Part shown: piece by piece, positions 18,710 through 29,200 of the stretch
Position numbering within the stretch: position 1 is the stretch's first letter
How the letters are laid out: each line of letters starts with the position of its first letter
NCBI RefSeq assembly: GCF_000523235.1
Contig: NZ_CP006850.1
Coordinates: forward strand, 5,828,001 to 5,892,000
Direction of reading: 5' to 3'
Source of the DNA: Nocardia nova SH22a
Lineage (GTDB): Bacteria > Actinomycetota > Actinomycetes > Mycobacteriales > Mycobacteriaceae
Length of the DNA stretch: 64,000 nt
Notes under the pieces: model-generated
Told to the model about the DNA's origin: nothing
The model's database searches: none
The model's input: only the letters and a program-made list of their open reading frames with translations
Position numbers and translations under genes: made by a program

Positions 18710-19165
18710 TCAGGCCCGCTCCTGGCGCCACTGGGCGGCGCGGTCGACGTAGCGATCCAGATGATCGGAGACGAAGACCTCCGGAAGCCAATCGTTGCCG
18801 GTCACCGCCGACGACCACACGAATGTCCGCACCGGTTCGTCGATGCCGATCAGCTCGATGGGCCGCAGATCGTATTCCGGATCCTCGAACGCCTCGATGA
18901 TCCGCCAGTCCGCGGCGGTGAGCCCGCGCAGCACCACACCGCCCGCCATCCGGCCCGGCTGCACCACCAGTCCCGGATACAGCCGCTGCGGCAGGGTCGC
19001 GACCCGCCAGCCGCGCGCAACCGCGACATCCATCTCCGGTGTCCGCCCGAGCAACACGTCGAGCACGGGCCCGAACTGAAGAGTGCCGTAGGCGAACAGA
19101 TCCGGGCCGGGATCGTCCGGCCGAGCCCGCCGCTGCTGCGGTGCGGGCTTGCGCGCCGCGCTCAT
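18710..19165 (-). CDS. Gamma-glutamylcyclotransferase-like (AIG2/GGCT fold) protein
   Basis: 151 residues from ATG 19165 (MSAARKPAP). The FAYGTLQFGPVLDVLLGR opening and the later LRGLTAADWRIIEAFEDPEYD, with the conserved Glu of the GGCT cavity, identify the fold. Members include gamma-glutamylcyclotransferases and gamma-glutamylamine cyclotransferases, some acting on glutathione or gamma-glutamyl-polyamine products. The convergent polyamine operon next door makes the latter possible, but this is context only. Substrate unknown. Confidence 0.78.
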   Translation of the reverse strand: MSAARKPAPQQRRARPDDPGPDLFAYGTLQFGPVLDVLLGRTPEMDVAVARGWRVATLPQRLYPGLVVQPGRMAGGVVLRGLTAADWRIIEAFEDPEYDLRPIELIGIDEPVRTFVWSSAVTGNDWLPEVFVSDHLDRYVDRAAQWRQERA

Positions 19166-19394
19166 CGTCCGGACCGCCCCGCGCCGGTGCCGCGGCACTT
19201 CTCCGTCGAACGGTCACCACATCCGTTTCCACTCGCACACCCGTTTCGCATCCCTCCACTGTGCCGAATGACCGGACAGCGATTCACACCGGGTAAACGT
19301 GACCTACGACACAGGTCGGATCGGCGCTGGTCGGCGGTTGCCGAAAGATCGCCGGAACGGTGCGGTAGTGGACCGCGCCGGGGCATGGGCACGG

Positions 19395-20189
19395 CTAGCC
19401 CACCGAGCGGACCGAGTTCCCGGTGACCCGGGCGAACAGCTCGGGATCATGCGAGTTCACGATGGTGATCTCGCCGCTGTGCGCGCGATTGAGCTCCACC
19501 AGCCGCCGCCGGTTCTCGTAGTAGGCGCCCCGCACGACCGTGTTCAGTTCGAAGGTCCACCAGAACAGCGACGACTTGGGCGTCACCGGATCGATCTCGC
19601 TCGCCGCATGGAACGCGTCACCGGCGTGCAGCAGCCAGCCCGCCCCGGAATCGACCGCCACACCGACATGTCCGCGAGTATGTCCGGGCAGCGGAATCAC
19701 CAGGATCTCCGGCGGTATGCCCGGCAGATCCCGCACCGCGCGGAACCCGAACCATTCGTCGGTGCCGTCGAGTTCGTTGACCATCCAGCGCGGCCCGTGC
19801 GACCACTGCGCGGCGCGATACCGCCTCCGCTCGGCGAACGTGCGCCCGGCGGTCGCGGCCCGGAACTCCGGTCCGTACACGTGCACGGTCGCGTTCGGGA
19901 AATCGGCGAGGCCCGCGGCGTGATCGAAGTCGAGATGGGTCAGGATGACATTTCGCACGTCGGCCGGGTCGTAGCCGAGAGCCTGGATCTGACGGACGGC
20001 CGTCTCGTGTTCGGTCGGCCGGATGCCCATCACCATGCGCATCGGCCCGACCAACCGGCCCGGATCCCGCACGCAGTCGAGTCCGAAGCCGGTGTCCACC
20101 AGCACCAACCCGGTCCTGGTCTCGATGAGCAAACAGTGGTCCACGATTCCCATGGCCATGGTGCCGCAATTGAGGTGATGAATCCGCAC
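19395..20189 (-). CDS. Metallo-beta-lactamase-fold hydrolase (lactonase-like)
   Basis: 264 residues from GTG 20189; family members begin MRIHHLNCGTM, and this product begins VRIHHLNCGTM at that codon (GTG 20213 would add eight residues). Zinc ligands are seen in THLDFDHAAGL (HxDxDH), PLPGHTRGHVG and HAGDAFH, with SHDPELF near the C-terminus. The HLNCG opening occurs in the N-acyl-homoserine-lactonase-like group, so the substrate may be a lactone or ester. Only the fold is certain. It lies 60 bases downstream of oxyR on the same strand but need not belong to the peroxide response. Confidence 0.82.
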   Translation of the reverse strand: MRIHHLNCGTMAMGIVDHCLLIETRTGLVLVDTGFGLDCVRDPGRLVGPMRMVMGIRPTEHETAVRQIQALGYDPADVRNVILTHLDFDHAAGLADFPNATVHVYGPEFRAATAGRTFAERRRYRAAQWSHGPRWMVNELDGTDEWFGFRAVRDLPGIPPEILVIPLPGHTRGHVGVAVDSGAGWLLHAGDAFHAASEIDPVTPKSSLFWWTFELNTVVRGAYYENRRRLVELNRAHSGEITIVNSHDPELFARVTGNSVRSVG

Positions 20190-20249
20190 GCGCCGAGCGT
20201 TCCAGACGCCCACCGCCCGGTCAATCGGGGCGGGCGGTGGTGGAATTTC

Positions 20250-21158
20250 TCATAACGGACGCTGGGTGCGAATGATTTCCGCCAGCTGCTCGTAGTCCTC
20301 CACGCGCGCGGTCGATCCGCGGAACACCAGGCCGATCGTGCGGCCGGGCGCGGGGGCGGCGAAACGCGCGATATCCAGTGTGCCGCGCGAGGTTTCGGCG
20401 GCGACCGCCATCTCCGGGATCAACGTCACCCCGAGGCCGCCTCCGACGCACTGCACCACCGTGGTCAGCGAGGCCGCGCGGGTGTCGCCGACCGGTCCCG
20501 GCCGGACATCCTGGGAGCGGCACAGATCCAGTGTCTGGTCCCGCAGACAGTGCCCTTCGTCGAGCAGCAGCAGCGGCAGTTCGTCCAGCTCCGCGGGCGT
20601 GATGTCGGACCGGCCGGCCAGTTCGTGCCCGATCGGCGTCACCATGACGAATTCCTCGGTGTAGAGCGGGATTTCGACCATGCCGGAAGCGTCGGCGGGC
20701 AGTGCCAGCATCGCGACGTCGAGAACGCCGGTGCGCAGGCCGTCGAGCAGCCGCGCCGTCTGATCCTCGATGACGTGCGGAACCAACGCGGGCAGGCGGC
20801 GGCGGAGCTCGGGCAGCAGCGTCGGCAGCACATAGGGCGCCACGGTAGGGATGATGCCCATCCGTACCGTGCCGCCCAATCCGTCACCGGCCGCGGTGGC
20901 CACGAAACGATCGGCGGCCTCGAGTGTCGCCATCGCTTGGGGCAGTAGCCGTTTGCCCGCGGCGGTCACCAGCACCCGGCGTGTGCTGCGCTCGATCAGC
21001 TGCAGACCCAGTCCGTTTTCCAGTGATGCCAGCGCCTGCGATAGCGTGGGTTGGCTCACACTCAGATGAGCCGCGGCGGTGCCGAAATGACGGTATTCGG
21101 CGATCGCCACGAACGCACGCAGCTGTGACAGGGTGGGCTGATAAGTCTGATCAGTCAC
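20250..21158 (-). CDS. oxyR: Peroxide-responsive LysR-type regulator OxyR
   Basis: 302 residues from GTG 21158. N-terminal winged helix-turn-helix ([20 protein letters not shown]) and a LysR effector domain. Two cysteines, Cys204 in DEGHCLRDQ and Cys213 in LDLCRSQ, are nine residues apart, exactly the spacing of the redox pair Cys199/Cys208 of E. coli OxyR. Divergently arranged with ahpC-ahpD across a 160-base region containing a 20-bp palindrome. Role: sensing H2O2 through disulfide formation and controlling ahpCD and probably itself. In M. tuberculosis the equivalent gene is a pseudogene; here it is intact. Confidence 0.94.
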   Translation of the reverse strand: MTDQTYQPTLSQLRAFVAIAEYRHFGTAAAHLSVSQPTLSQALASLENGLGLQLIERSTRRVLVTAAGKRLLPQAMATLEAADRFVATAAGDGLGGTVRMGIIPTVAPYVLPTLLPELRRRLPALVPHVIEDQTARLLDGLRTGVLDVAMLALPADASGMVEIPLYTEEFVMVTPIGHELAGRSDITPAELDELPLLLLDEGHCLRDQTLDLCRSQDVRPGPVGDTRAASLTTVVQCVGGGLGVTLIPEMAVAAETSRGTLDIARFAAPAPGRTIGLVFRGSTARVEDYEQLAEIIRTQRPL

Positions 21159-21162
21159 ACCT

Positions 21163-21182
21163 ATCAGTGTAATACAACTGAT
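21163..21182. promoter_or_regulatory. Candidate OxyR operator between oxyR and ahpC
   Basis: Inverted repeat ATCAGT-GTAATACA-ACTGAT (6-bp arms, 8-base spacer) ending 4 bases before the oxyR start, with a related CTGATCAG at 21147-21154. AT-rich spacer and LysR-like T-N(11)-A character suit OxyR. Position predicts autorepression and ahpC control. Confidence 0.6.
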
Positions 21183-21318
21183 CGCCTTTACCTTTTAGCG
21201 GGTTTTGGGCAAGATCGACTGTGCAAGCTTCGACGGTGTCCCCGCACCCAGGCGATGCCGTCACCCCCATGTCGTCTCACTGCGACATGAGTCCTTCCAC
21301 ACGACATAAGGAGACACC

Positions 21319-21906
21319 ATGGCTCTGCTGACCATCGGCGACCAGTTCCCCGCCTACAACCTGACCGCGGTCATCGGCGGCGATCTGTCGAAGGTGAACG
21401 CGCAGCAGCCCGACGACTACTTCACCCAGATCTCGAGCGACGATCACGCCGGCAAGTGGCGCATCGTCTTCTTCTGGCCGAAGGACTTCACCTTCGTCTG
21501 CCCGACCGAGATCGCCGCCTTCGGCAAGCTGAACGACGAGTTCGCCGACCGCGACGCCCAGGTGCTCGGTGCGTCGGTCGACAACGAGTTCGTGCACTTC
21601 CAGTGGCGGGCCCAGCACGAGGATCTCAAGACCCTCCCCTTCCCCATCCTGAGCGACCTCAAGCGTGAGCTGGTCGAGACCACCGGCGTGCTCAACGCCG
21701 ACGGCGTCGCCGACCGCGCGACCTTCATCGTCGACCCCAACAACGAGGTCCAGTTCGTTTCCGTCACCGCCGGTTCCGTGGGCCGCAACGTCGACGAGGT
21801 GCTGCGCGTGCTCGACGCCCTGCAGTCCGACGAGCTGTGCGCCTGCAACTGGAAGAAGGGCGACCCGACCATCGACGCCGGTGAACTGCTCGCCGCCAGC
21901 GTCTGA
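21319..21906 (+). CDS. ahpC: Alkyl hydroperoxide reductase AhpC (peroxiredoxin)
   Basis: 195 residues from ATG 21319 with the strong Shine-Dalgarno AAGGAGA. Peroxidatic Cys61 in DFTFVCPTE, plus Cys174 and Cys176 in ELCACNW, the three-cysteine arrangement of M. tuberculosis AhpC. It reduces H2O2, organic peroxides and peroxynitrite in the cytosol and is re-reduced by AhpD. It is followed 20 bases later by ahpD and is divergent from oxyR, which probably controls it. Confidence 0.97.
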   Translation: MALLTIGDQFPAYNLTAVIGGDLSKVNAQQPDDYFTQISSDDHAGKWRIVFFWPKDFTFVCPTEIAAFGKLNDEFADRDAQVLGASVDNEFVHFQWRAQHEDLKTLPFPILSDLKRELVETTGVLNADGVADRATFIVDPNNEVQFVSVTAGSVGRNVDEVLRVLDALQSDELCACNWKKGDPTIDAGELLAASV

Positions 21907-21926
21907 TCCCTGAGGAGTAATACGCA

Positions 21927-22466
21927 GTGTCCGTGGAGAACCTGAAGAATTCGCTTCCCGAATACGCCAAGGACCTCAAGCTCAACCTGTCGTCGATCGC
22001 GCGCTCGACCGTGCTGGGCGAACAGCAGCTGTGGGGCACCCTGCTCGCCGCGGCGGCCGCCACCCGGTCGGCCACCACGCTGCGCGAGATCGGCGAAGAG
22101 GCCGCCGACACCCTGTCCGCGGAGGCGTACAACGCCGCGCTGGGCGCCGCGACCGTCATGGGTATGAACAATGTGTTCTACCGGGGCCGCGCATTTCTCG
22201 ACGGTCGCTACGACGATCTGCGGGCCGGGCTGCGGATGCAGATCATCGGCAATCCGGGCGTCGACAAGGCCGATTTCGAACTGTGGTCGTTCGCGGTGTC
22301 GTCGATCAACGGCTGCCAGCACTGCCTGGAGGCCCACGAGCACACCCTGCGTGAGGCCGGTGTGTCACGCGAGGTGATCTTCGAAGCGCTGCGGGTGGCC
22401 GCGATCGTCGCCGGTGTCGGGCAGGCCGTGCAGGCCAGCGAGACCCTGGCGGCGACCACGGTCTGA
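21927..22466 (+). CDS. ahpD: Alkylhydroperoxidase AhpD
   Basis: 179 residues from GTG 21927, preceded by GGAG. CxxC motif Cys130-Cys133 in [13 protein letters not shown] with Glu118, His132 and His137, the full proton-relay set known for mycobacterial AhpD. All-helical carboxymuconolactone-decarboxylase-like fold. It passes electrons from lipoylated dihydrolipoamide succinyltransferase to AhpC. Second gene of the ahpCD operon, ending at a strong terminator. Confidence 0.97.
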   Translation: MSVENLKNSLPEYAKDLKLNLSSIARSTVLGEQQLWGTLLAAAAATRSATTLREIGEEAADTLSAEAYNAALGAATVMGMNNVFYRGRAFLDGRYDDLRAGLRMQIIGNPGVDKADFELWSFAVSSINGCQHCLEAHEHTLREAGVSREVIFEALRVAAIVAGVGQAVQASETLAATTV

Positions 22467-22476
22467 GTTCGCTGCC

Positions 22477-22507
22477 GATGTCCCCGTCCCGTCGGGACGG
22501 GGACATC
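22477..22507 (+). terminator. Intrinsic terminator after ahpCD
   Basis: Perfect 14-bp stem (arms GATGTCCCCGTCCC and GGGACGGGGACATC) with a GTC loop, 10 bases past the ahpD stop and followed by GTCGTTT. Confidence 0.85.
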
Positions 22508-22589
22508 GTCGTTTCGGCACGGGACCAGCGGGGCGGCTTCGGTACGAGGGTGCCGATCCGATCATTTGCTGCGAGTACGCTGAACCAGC

Positions 22590-23285
22590 ATGAGCGAATT
22601 CGGCAGCGCAGGGACCCAGGTCGAAGTGGTGCGGGTGTTCACCGATCCGGCGGGCCGATTCGGCAATCCGCTCGGTATCGCCCGGGCCTCGACGGTGCTC
22701 GACGCCGACCATCAGGCGCTGGCCGCGCGCGTCGGCCACAGCGAGACGGTCGTGGTGAACGATCCGGTCGGCGGGCGCACCCGGATGCGGATCTACACCC
22801 CCGCCCGTGAGTTGCCGTTCGCCGGGTATCCCCTGCTGGGCACGTGCTGGTGGCTGGCCGACCAGGGGCAGCCGGTGAAGGTGATCGATGTTCCCGCCGG
22901 GCCGGTCGAGGTGCAGATGCTCGACGACGGGCTGGTGTGGCTGCGCGCCCGTGCCGAATGGGCGCCCGAGTTCACCTTCGACCAGTTCACCGACGGCAAG
23001 TTGCTCGATACCGTCGATCCCCGGCATTTCACGGAAGGCCAGCACTACATCTGGACCTGGACCAACGAGGCCCGCGGCGCGATCCACTCGCGAATGTTCG
23101 CCCCCGCGTTGGGAATCGCCGAGGACGAGGCGACCGGTGCGGCCGCGATCGCGCTCACCGCACAGCTGCGCCGCAGCCTGATCATCACCCAGGGCTCGGG
23201 TTCGCAGCTGTTCACCGAATGGGACTCCGACGGCTGGGTACGCCTGGGCGGGCGCGTGGTCGCCGACCACCCCGTGCTGCTGTAG
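22590..23285 (+). CDS. PhzF-family isomerase-like protein (Rv2716-like)
   Basis: 231 residues from ATG 22590. PhzF/diaminopimelate-epimerase-like fold: VVRVFTDPAGRFGNPLGIA at the start, HSETVVV carrying the PhzF-type Glu, the ring-binding ELPFAGYPLLGT and the C-terminal EDEATGAAA. Shorter than typical PhzF (about 280), as is the mycobacterial gene Rv2716 found near nrdR and lexA. It is probably an isomerase of unknown substrate; no phenazine genes are nearby, so a role in phenazine synthesis is not implied. Confidence 0.82.
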   Translation: MSEFGSAGTQVEVVRVFTDPAGRFGNPLGIARASTVLDADHQALAARVGHSETVVVNDPVGGRTRMRIYTPARELPFAGYPLLGTCWWLADQGQPVKVIDVPAGPVEVQMLDDGLVWLRARAEWAPEFTFDQFTDGKLLDTVDPRHFTEGQHYIWTWTNEARGAIHSRMFAPALGIAEDEATGAAAIALTAQLRRSLIITQGSGSQLFTEWDSDGWVRLGGRVVADHPVLL

Positions 23286-23292
23286 GAACCGC

Positions 23293-23904
23293 TCAGCCCG
23301 CGACGGCGGCGACGAGCATGTACGCCGTACCGAGATCCATCACCACATGTGGCACGGCGCCCAGGGCCCCCGGCACTCCCGGCAGATGCGAGATGTCGTG
23401 CCGCAGCAGATGTCTCGTGCGCGGAACCATCAGCAGCACGGCGTCGGCGGCGAACAGCGCGGCGGCGATCGACACGGGCACGACGGGGGCCGTCGACATC
23501 GCGCCGCCGCCGTGGTGGTGCCCCGACATCACCCACAGCATCGCCACCGCCGCGACCAGGTGATAGGCCACCGCCGGTGTGCGGAAGCCCGCGGTGGTGA
23601 ATCGCTTGTGCCACTGCCCCGTTCGCACCACCAGCAGCAGCGCGTACACCACGACCATCGCGGTGAGTACGCCCCGGATCGCGTCGGGGGCCATGGTCGC
23701 CGGGAACAGCAGCATGGCCAGCATGACCAGGCACATCATCAGGTGCGCGGCGTCGGCCTCGTGATCGGCCTCTCCCGCCGACCACATCCCCGCCCTGGAC
23801 GCGCCGGACACCACCGGCACGGAGATGTGGCGCACCACCACGATCGCCGCCGCGACCACGAAAGCGCCGATCACACCCCATCGCAGCGCAGCATGCTCGG
23901 TCAT
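23293..23904 (-). CDS. DUF5134 integral membrane protein
   Basis: 203 residues from ATG 23904 (GTG 23916 is an alternative). Five to six hydrophobic helices, for example WGVIGAFVVAAAIVVV, LMMCLVMLAMLLF, VLTAMVVVYALLLVV and PVSIAAALFAADAVLLMV, with conserved histidines in AHLMMC and a loop MSGHHHGGGAM. The pattern fits DUF5134, an actinobacterial membrane family of unknown function; His-rich loops hint at metal contact. It is convergent with the phzF-like gene, 7 bases apart. Confidence 0.75.
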   Translation of the reverse strand: MTEHAALRWGVIGAFVVAAAIVVVRHISVPVVSGASRAGMWSAGEADHEADAAHLMMCLVMLAMLLFPATMAPDAIRGVLTAMVVVYALLLVVRTGQWHKRFTTAGFRTPAVAYHLVAAVAMLWVMSGHHHGGGAMSTAPVVPVSIAAALFAADAVLLMVPRTRHLLRHDISHLPGVPGALGAVPHVVMDLGTAYMLVAAVAG

Positions 23905-24357
23905 GAAAGAGCCCACACCCCACCACCTTCCGCCGCGAGATCTCGACCCCACCATGCTCGCATCCGGTGATCGAATGCGCTGCCCATCCGGCGGGATTCG
24001 GGCACCGGAGGGGCAGCTGCCGGACCGGTGCCGGGGGCGTCGGCGTGGTCGCCGAGCTGGCCGGTGTCGCCGCATTCGCCGACACGAGACTGGATTCGAC
24101 GCTGCCAGCACGACCGCAACGCGTACCCGGCCAAAGCACATCGAGAACGGCACGGGCCGGGGTTCGTGCCGCCGACATGACGCGACACTGTCGAGCCGAC
24201 CCACGCCAGCGACGGACCTACCGGCGCGGGAGCCGCCCCGCCACGACCGACACGACATCACCAGCCAGACACGCCGCCAACAGGATTCGGCGCTGTCGGG
24301 TGGACCTGATGCCATCAGCCCGATTCGCCCCGTCAGCCGAGGTGACGCCGGGCGCAC
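23905..24357. other. Gene-free region upstream of the DUF5134 gene
   Basis: No ORF with plausible codon use or Shine-Dalgarno; short frames on both strands are Arg/Pro-rich noise. I see no clear hairpin or operator. Confidence 0.5.
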
Positions 24358-25581
24358 TCAGCCCAACGCGCGTCCGATTGCCGCAGCGAGTTCGGCGACC
24401 TGCTCATCGGTGATGACGAAGGACGGCGAGATCTGCAGCGCGCCTTGGCCCGCGGCGCGGCCCGAGACCCCCTGAGCGCGCAGCGCTTTCACCATCGTGG
24501 GCCCCTCGGAGGGCTCGGCGAGCTGGATCGCCGCGACCGCGCCCAGACCGCTGCGTACCTCCGCCACCCGCGGATGCGCCGCCAGCGGTGCGAGGTGCTC
24601 GTGCAGGAGCGACTCGACGTTCTTGCTGGCGTCGAGCAGATTCTCGCGTTCGATGATGTCCAGATTCGCCATGGCGGCCGCGGCCGAACCGGCGTGACCG
24701 CCGTAGGTGTAACCGTGCCGGAACCACACTCCACCGGCGAAGAACGGCTCGGCCACCCGCGGAGCCACGAACACCGCGCCCATCGGCAGATAGCCGGAGG
24801 TCAGCCCCTTCGCGGTGGTCATCAGATCCGGTTCCAGGCCGAATCTGGTGGAGGCGAACCAGGATCCGCCGATCCGGCCGAATCCGGTCACGACCTCGTC
24901 GGCGACGAAGAGGATGTCATTGTCCCGGCACAGCCTGCGCACCTGTTCCAGATAGCCCTCCGGCGGCAGATACACCCCACCGGCGCCGATGATCGGCTCG
25001 CAGAAGAACGCGGCGATCCGATCGGCGCCGACCTCGTCGATCAGCGTGCTCAACGATTCCGCGCTGTCCCATTCCACCGTGCGGGTATCGGTCATCAGCT
25101 CGCCGTAGCCGTCGTGATTGACCGGAATTCCCGCCAGCGCCGTACCGGCGACATGCATCCCGTGATAGGCCAGCCGACGGCCCACCAGCAGGGTCTTGTC
25201 CGGGCGGCCGAGCTCACGCCAGTACCGGCGGGCGAGTTTGGCGGCGGTGTCGACCGAATCCGAACCGCCGGAGGTGAACATGACCTTGCTCCCCGGCACC
25301 GGCGCCAGCTCCGCGAGCCGCTCCGCCAGCCGCTGCGTGACCGGCGCGGCCAGATCGCCGAAATTCGAATAGTGCGCGAGTGTCGACAGCTGCGCCGCGA
25401 CCGCGTCGGCGATCTCGCGGCGGCCGTGGCCGACATTGGTGAACCACAGCCCGGCGGTCGCGTCGAGGTAGCGTCGTCCGGCCTCGTCCCAGATGTAGGC
25501 GCCCTCACCGCGGGCCACCACGAACGCGCCCTCTCGCTCCACCGCGCCCATATCCGCGAATCCGTGCCACAACGCGCCCAT
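24358..25581 (-). CDS. Class III PLP-dependent aminotransferase
   Basis: 407 residues from ATG 25581, with AGGAGGAG 7 bases upstream. Omega-aminotransferase family: GLWFTNVGHGRREIADAV, PLP-phosphate SGGSDSVDTAAKLAR, the internal-aldimine motif DEVVTGFGR with the PLP-contacting Asp, and the Schiff-base lysine in TTAKGLTSGYLPMG. Such enzymes move an amino group between an omega-amino substrate (putrescine, beta-alanine, GABA, amines) and pyruvate or 2-oxoglutarate. Substrate cannot be read from sequence. No pathway partner is adjacent; a role in polyamine breakdown is conceivable given the operon 7 kb away. Confidence 0.88.
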   Translation of the reverse strand: MGALWHGFADMGAVEREGAFVVARGEGAYIWDEAGRRYLDATAGLWFTNVGHGRREIADAVAAQLSTLAHYSNFGDLAAPVTQRLAERLAELAPVPGSKVMFTSGGSDSVDTAAKLARRYWRELGRPDKTLLVGRRLAYHGMHVAGTALAGIPVNHDGYGELMTDTRTVEWDSAESLSTLIDEVGADRIAAFFCEPIIGAGGVYLPPEGYLEQVRRLCRDNDILFVADEVVTGFGRIGGSWFASTRFGLEPDLMTTAKGLTSGYLPMGAVFVAPRVAEPFFAGGVWFRHGYTYGGHAGSAAAAMANLDIIERENLLDASKNVESLLHEHLAPLAAHPRVAEVRSGLGAVAAIQLAEPSEGPTMVKALRAQGVSGRAAGQGALQISPSFVITDEQVAELAAAIGRALG

Positions 25582-25922
25582 CGCAGGCTCCTCCTACGTC
25601 GTACCTGGCGGCGATACCTGCCGCCGCGTCGCCAGACTACCCGCGCGGCATCGTGCGGGCCCGGCCAGAGATGGTCTCGCTACCAGATGGCTACCTGCAG
25701 TTTCCGGGCCGATGCCGCCCGATGCCCGGACGACGTCGCCACGCGGACCGCGGATGCGGGTCACCGATCGCGGAACGGCACCGTCGGCGACGCCCGGACC
25801 CGACCACGACGGACGACGGCCGAGATTCCACTCACGGCGTAATCCGCAGCGGCGCGGCAACTCTCGGCGCGAAGACGGTGCCGCGCGGGACGCGGATCCC
25901 CAGCGGCGCCCGCGCAGGTCGG
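25582..25922. other. Gene-free region upstream of the aminotransferase
   Basis: No credible ORF. It holds a GGCGGC/GCCGCC inverted repeat at 25607-25625, just upstream of the aminotransferase ribosome-binding site, which could be an operator or chance in GC-rich DNA. Nothing else stands out. Confidence 0.4.
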
Positions 25923-26111
25923 TTATCCGGCCGGACGTGCCGCCACGGCGTGCCGCCCGCCGGATTCGGTCCGCGGCCGGTGCCGCACCGTGTTCGCCAC
26001 CGGTACCACCACCGCCCGCACCCGCTCCCGGACCAGAGCGGCGATGCCCACCAGCACCGACAGCACCTGGAGGGCGCGGACCCACATCGGCCTTCCGGAA
26101 CCTGGAGTCAT
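25923..26111 (-). CDS. Possible small membrane protein
   Basis: 62 residues from ATG 26111 (or 54 from ATG 26087, preceded by GGAAGG). One predicted membrane helix (VRALQVLSVLVGIAALV) then a basic tail RERVRAVVVPVANTVRHR. Third-position GC is compatible with coding. No family recognised; could be a fortuitous ORF. Confidence 0.4.
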   Translation of the reverse strand: MTPGSGRPMWVRALQVLSVLVGIAALVRERVRAVVVPVANTVRHRPRTESGGRHAVAARPAG

Positions 26112-26249
26112 GGCCCGATGGTGACATGCCGACGGCCGGATCGGAACCAAGGTCACCCCAATAGCAACATTTCGGTTATCTGAATGGCCGAGGCCGGGCC
26201 CAGCGCCCTGACCAGCCCCGTCGGCGGTTTCGCTACGCTGGTCGATGCA

Positions 26250-29200
26250 ATGACCTCGACTGCCGCCCGCACCCGTGAACTCCGCGCTCGCCTCACCGAT
26301 CTCACCCTTCGTGACGAACACCGGCTCCGTCGGCGGCTCGACAAGGCCCGGTCGGACGAGGAACTGGAGCGGCTGGACCGGGAGATCGGCCAGGCGTCCG
26401 GCCGGATCGAGGCCCGCCGCGCCGCGGTCCCGGCGATCCGGTACCCCGAGCAACTGCCGGTCTCGGCCCACCGCGACGACATCGCCGCCGCGATCGCCGC
26501 CCATCAGGTCGTGATCGTCGCCGGCGCCACCGGATCCGGTAAGACCACCCAGATCCCCAAGATCTGCCTGGAACTCGGCCGCGGTGTCCGGGGCACCATC
26601 GGGCACACCCAGCCGCGGCGGCTGGCCGCGCGCACCGTCGCCGAACGCATTGCCGCCGAACTCGATACCGAACTCGGCGACGTGGTCGGCTACACGGTGC
26701 GATTCACCGATCAGGCATCGGATCGCACGCTGGTCAAGCTGATGACCGACGGTATTCTGCTGGCCGAGATCCAGCGCGACCGTCTATTGCGCCGCTACGA
26801 CACGATCATCATCGACGAGGCGCACGAGCGCAGCCTCAATATCGACTTCCTGCTCGGCTATCTGCGTTCGCTGCTGCCGAAGCGCCCGGATCTGAAGGTG
26901 ATCATCACCTCGGCGACCATCGATCCGGAACTGTTCGCACGTCACTTCGCCGATCCGACCACCGGCGAACCCGCGCCGATCGTGGAGGTCTCCGGCCGGT
27001 CCTATCCGGTCGAGATCCGCTACCGGCCGCTGGCTCCGGAGATGTCGGCGACCCGGGACGACGACGAACTCGGCTCCGACGCGACGCCCCGCGGCGTCTC
27101 GCGGTCCGCGGCCGCGGAGGCGCGCGATCAGACCGACGCGATCGGTGACGCGGTACGCGAACTGCTCGCCGAGGGCGACGGCGATGTGCTGGTCTTCCTG
27201 TCCGGTGAGCGCGAGATCCGCGACACCGCCGACGCGCTGCGGGATCTGCGGCTGCCCCGCACCGAGATCCTGCCGCTGTACGCACGACTGTCGGCGGCCG
27301 AACAGCATCGAGTGTTCCAGTCGCACACCGGCCGTCGCGTGGTGCTGGCCACCAATGTCGCCGAGACCTCGCTGACCGTTCCGGGCATTCGTTACGTCGT
27401 CGATCCCGGAACCGCGCGCATCTCCCGCTATTCGATGCGCACCAAGGTACAGCGCCTGCCGATCGAACCGATTTCGCAGGCCTCGGCCCGGCAGCGGTCC
27501 GGGCGATGCGGTCGCGTCGCCGACGGCATCTGCATCCGGCTCTACTCGGAGGACGATTTCGACAGTCGCCCGACCTTCACCGAACCGGAGATCCTGCGCA
27601 CCAATCTCGCCGCGGTCATCCTGCAGATGACCGCACTCGGGCTCGGCGACATCGAGAGCTTTCCGTTCGTCGAGCCACCGGACCGGCGCGCGATCCGCGA
27701 CGGCATCGCCCTGCTGCTGGAACTGGGCGCACTCGGGCGCAATGTCACGGAGTCGGCTCCGGGGCGCGGCAGGCGGCGCCGCGGTCGAGGCGAAGCCGCT
27801 GCGGTCACCGACGGCCGGGTGCACGCACCGGAGAGCGGCGAGGATCTGGCACTGACGCCGGTGGGGCGGCAGATGGCCCAGTTGCCGGTCGATCCGCGGA
27901 TGGCGCGCATGCTGGTCGCCGCCGAGGCGGGCGGCTGCCTGGCCGAGGTGCTGGTGATCGTGGCGGCCCTGTCGATCCAGGACGTGCGCGAGCGGCCCGC
28001 CGAATTCCAGCAGGCCGCCGATACGAAACACGCCCGGTTCGCTGTCGGCGGTTCGGACTTCCTGGCCTACCTGCGGCTCTGGGACTATCTGCGCGGGAAG
28101 CGGAAATCTCTGTCGGCCAACCAGTTCCGCCGCATGTGCCGCGACGAGTTCCTGCACTACCTGCGGATCCGCGAATGGCAGGATCTGCAGGGGCAGTTAC
28201 GCACGATCACCCGCGGACTGGGCTGGACGGCGAGCGATTCGATCGGCACGCGGGACGATTCGCAGGCGCCCGACGGCGAGGTCGCGCCGCCGATTCCGAA
28301 CGGCGACGCCGTCCATCGCGCCCTGCTGGCCGGAATGCTGTCGCATATCGGGGTGCGCGAGGCCGAATCGCGGGAATTCCTCGGCGCTCGCGGCGCCAAG
28401 TTCATGATCTTCCCCGGTTCGGGGCTGGCGAAGAAGCCGCCGCGCTGGGTGATGGCCGCGGAGCTGGTCGAAACCTCCCGGCTGTGGGGGCGGATGGCGG
28501 CGCGGATCGAACCCGAGTGGGCCGAACAACTCGCCGGAGATCTGGTCAAACGCAGCTATTCCGAACCACATTGGTCATCGAAACGCGGCGCCGCGATGGC
28601 CTACGAACGGGTGACTCTCTACGGCATCCCGCTGGTCACACAGCGACGGATCGACTTCGGGCGGATCGACCCGCAGCTGTCGCGTGAACTGTTCATCCGG
28701 CACGCGCTGGTCCAGGGTGAGTGGCAGACCCGGCACCGGTTCTTCCAGCGCAACCGCGATCTGCTCGAGGACGTGGCGGATCTGGAACACCGGGCGCGCC
28801 GCCGGGACATCCTGGTCGACGATCAGGTGTTGTTCGACTTCTACGACGCCCGCGTTCCCGCCGATGTGGTGTCGGTGCGGCATTTCGACAGCTGGTGGCG
28901 CAAGGCCGAATCCGCGGATCCCGATCTGCTCGATTTCTCGGCCGCCACCGTGGTCAACGCCGCGGCCGCGACGCTGGATCCGGCCGCCTACCCCGACAGC
29001 TGGCGCCAAGGCGAGCTGAGTTTCCCCCTCACCTATCAATTCGAGCCCGGACAGGCCGACGACGGTGTGACGGTGCATGTTCCGGTGGCACAGCTCGCCC
29101 ATGTGCGAGCGGTCGGATTCGATTGGCTGGTCCCGGGAATGCGCGCGGAGCTCGCCGCCGCGCTGATCAAGACGCTGCCGAAACAGTTGCGGCGCAGCGT

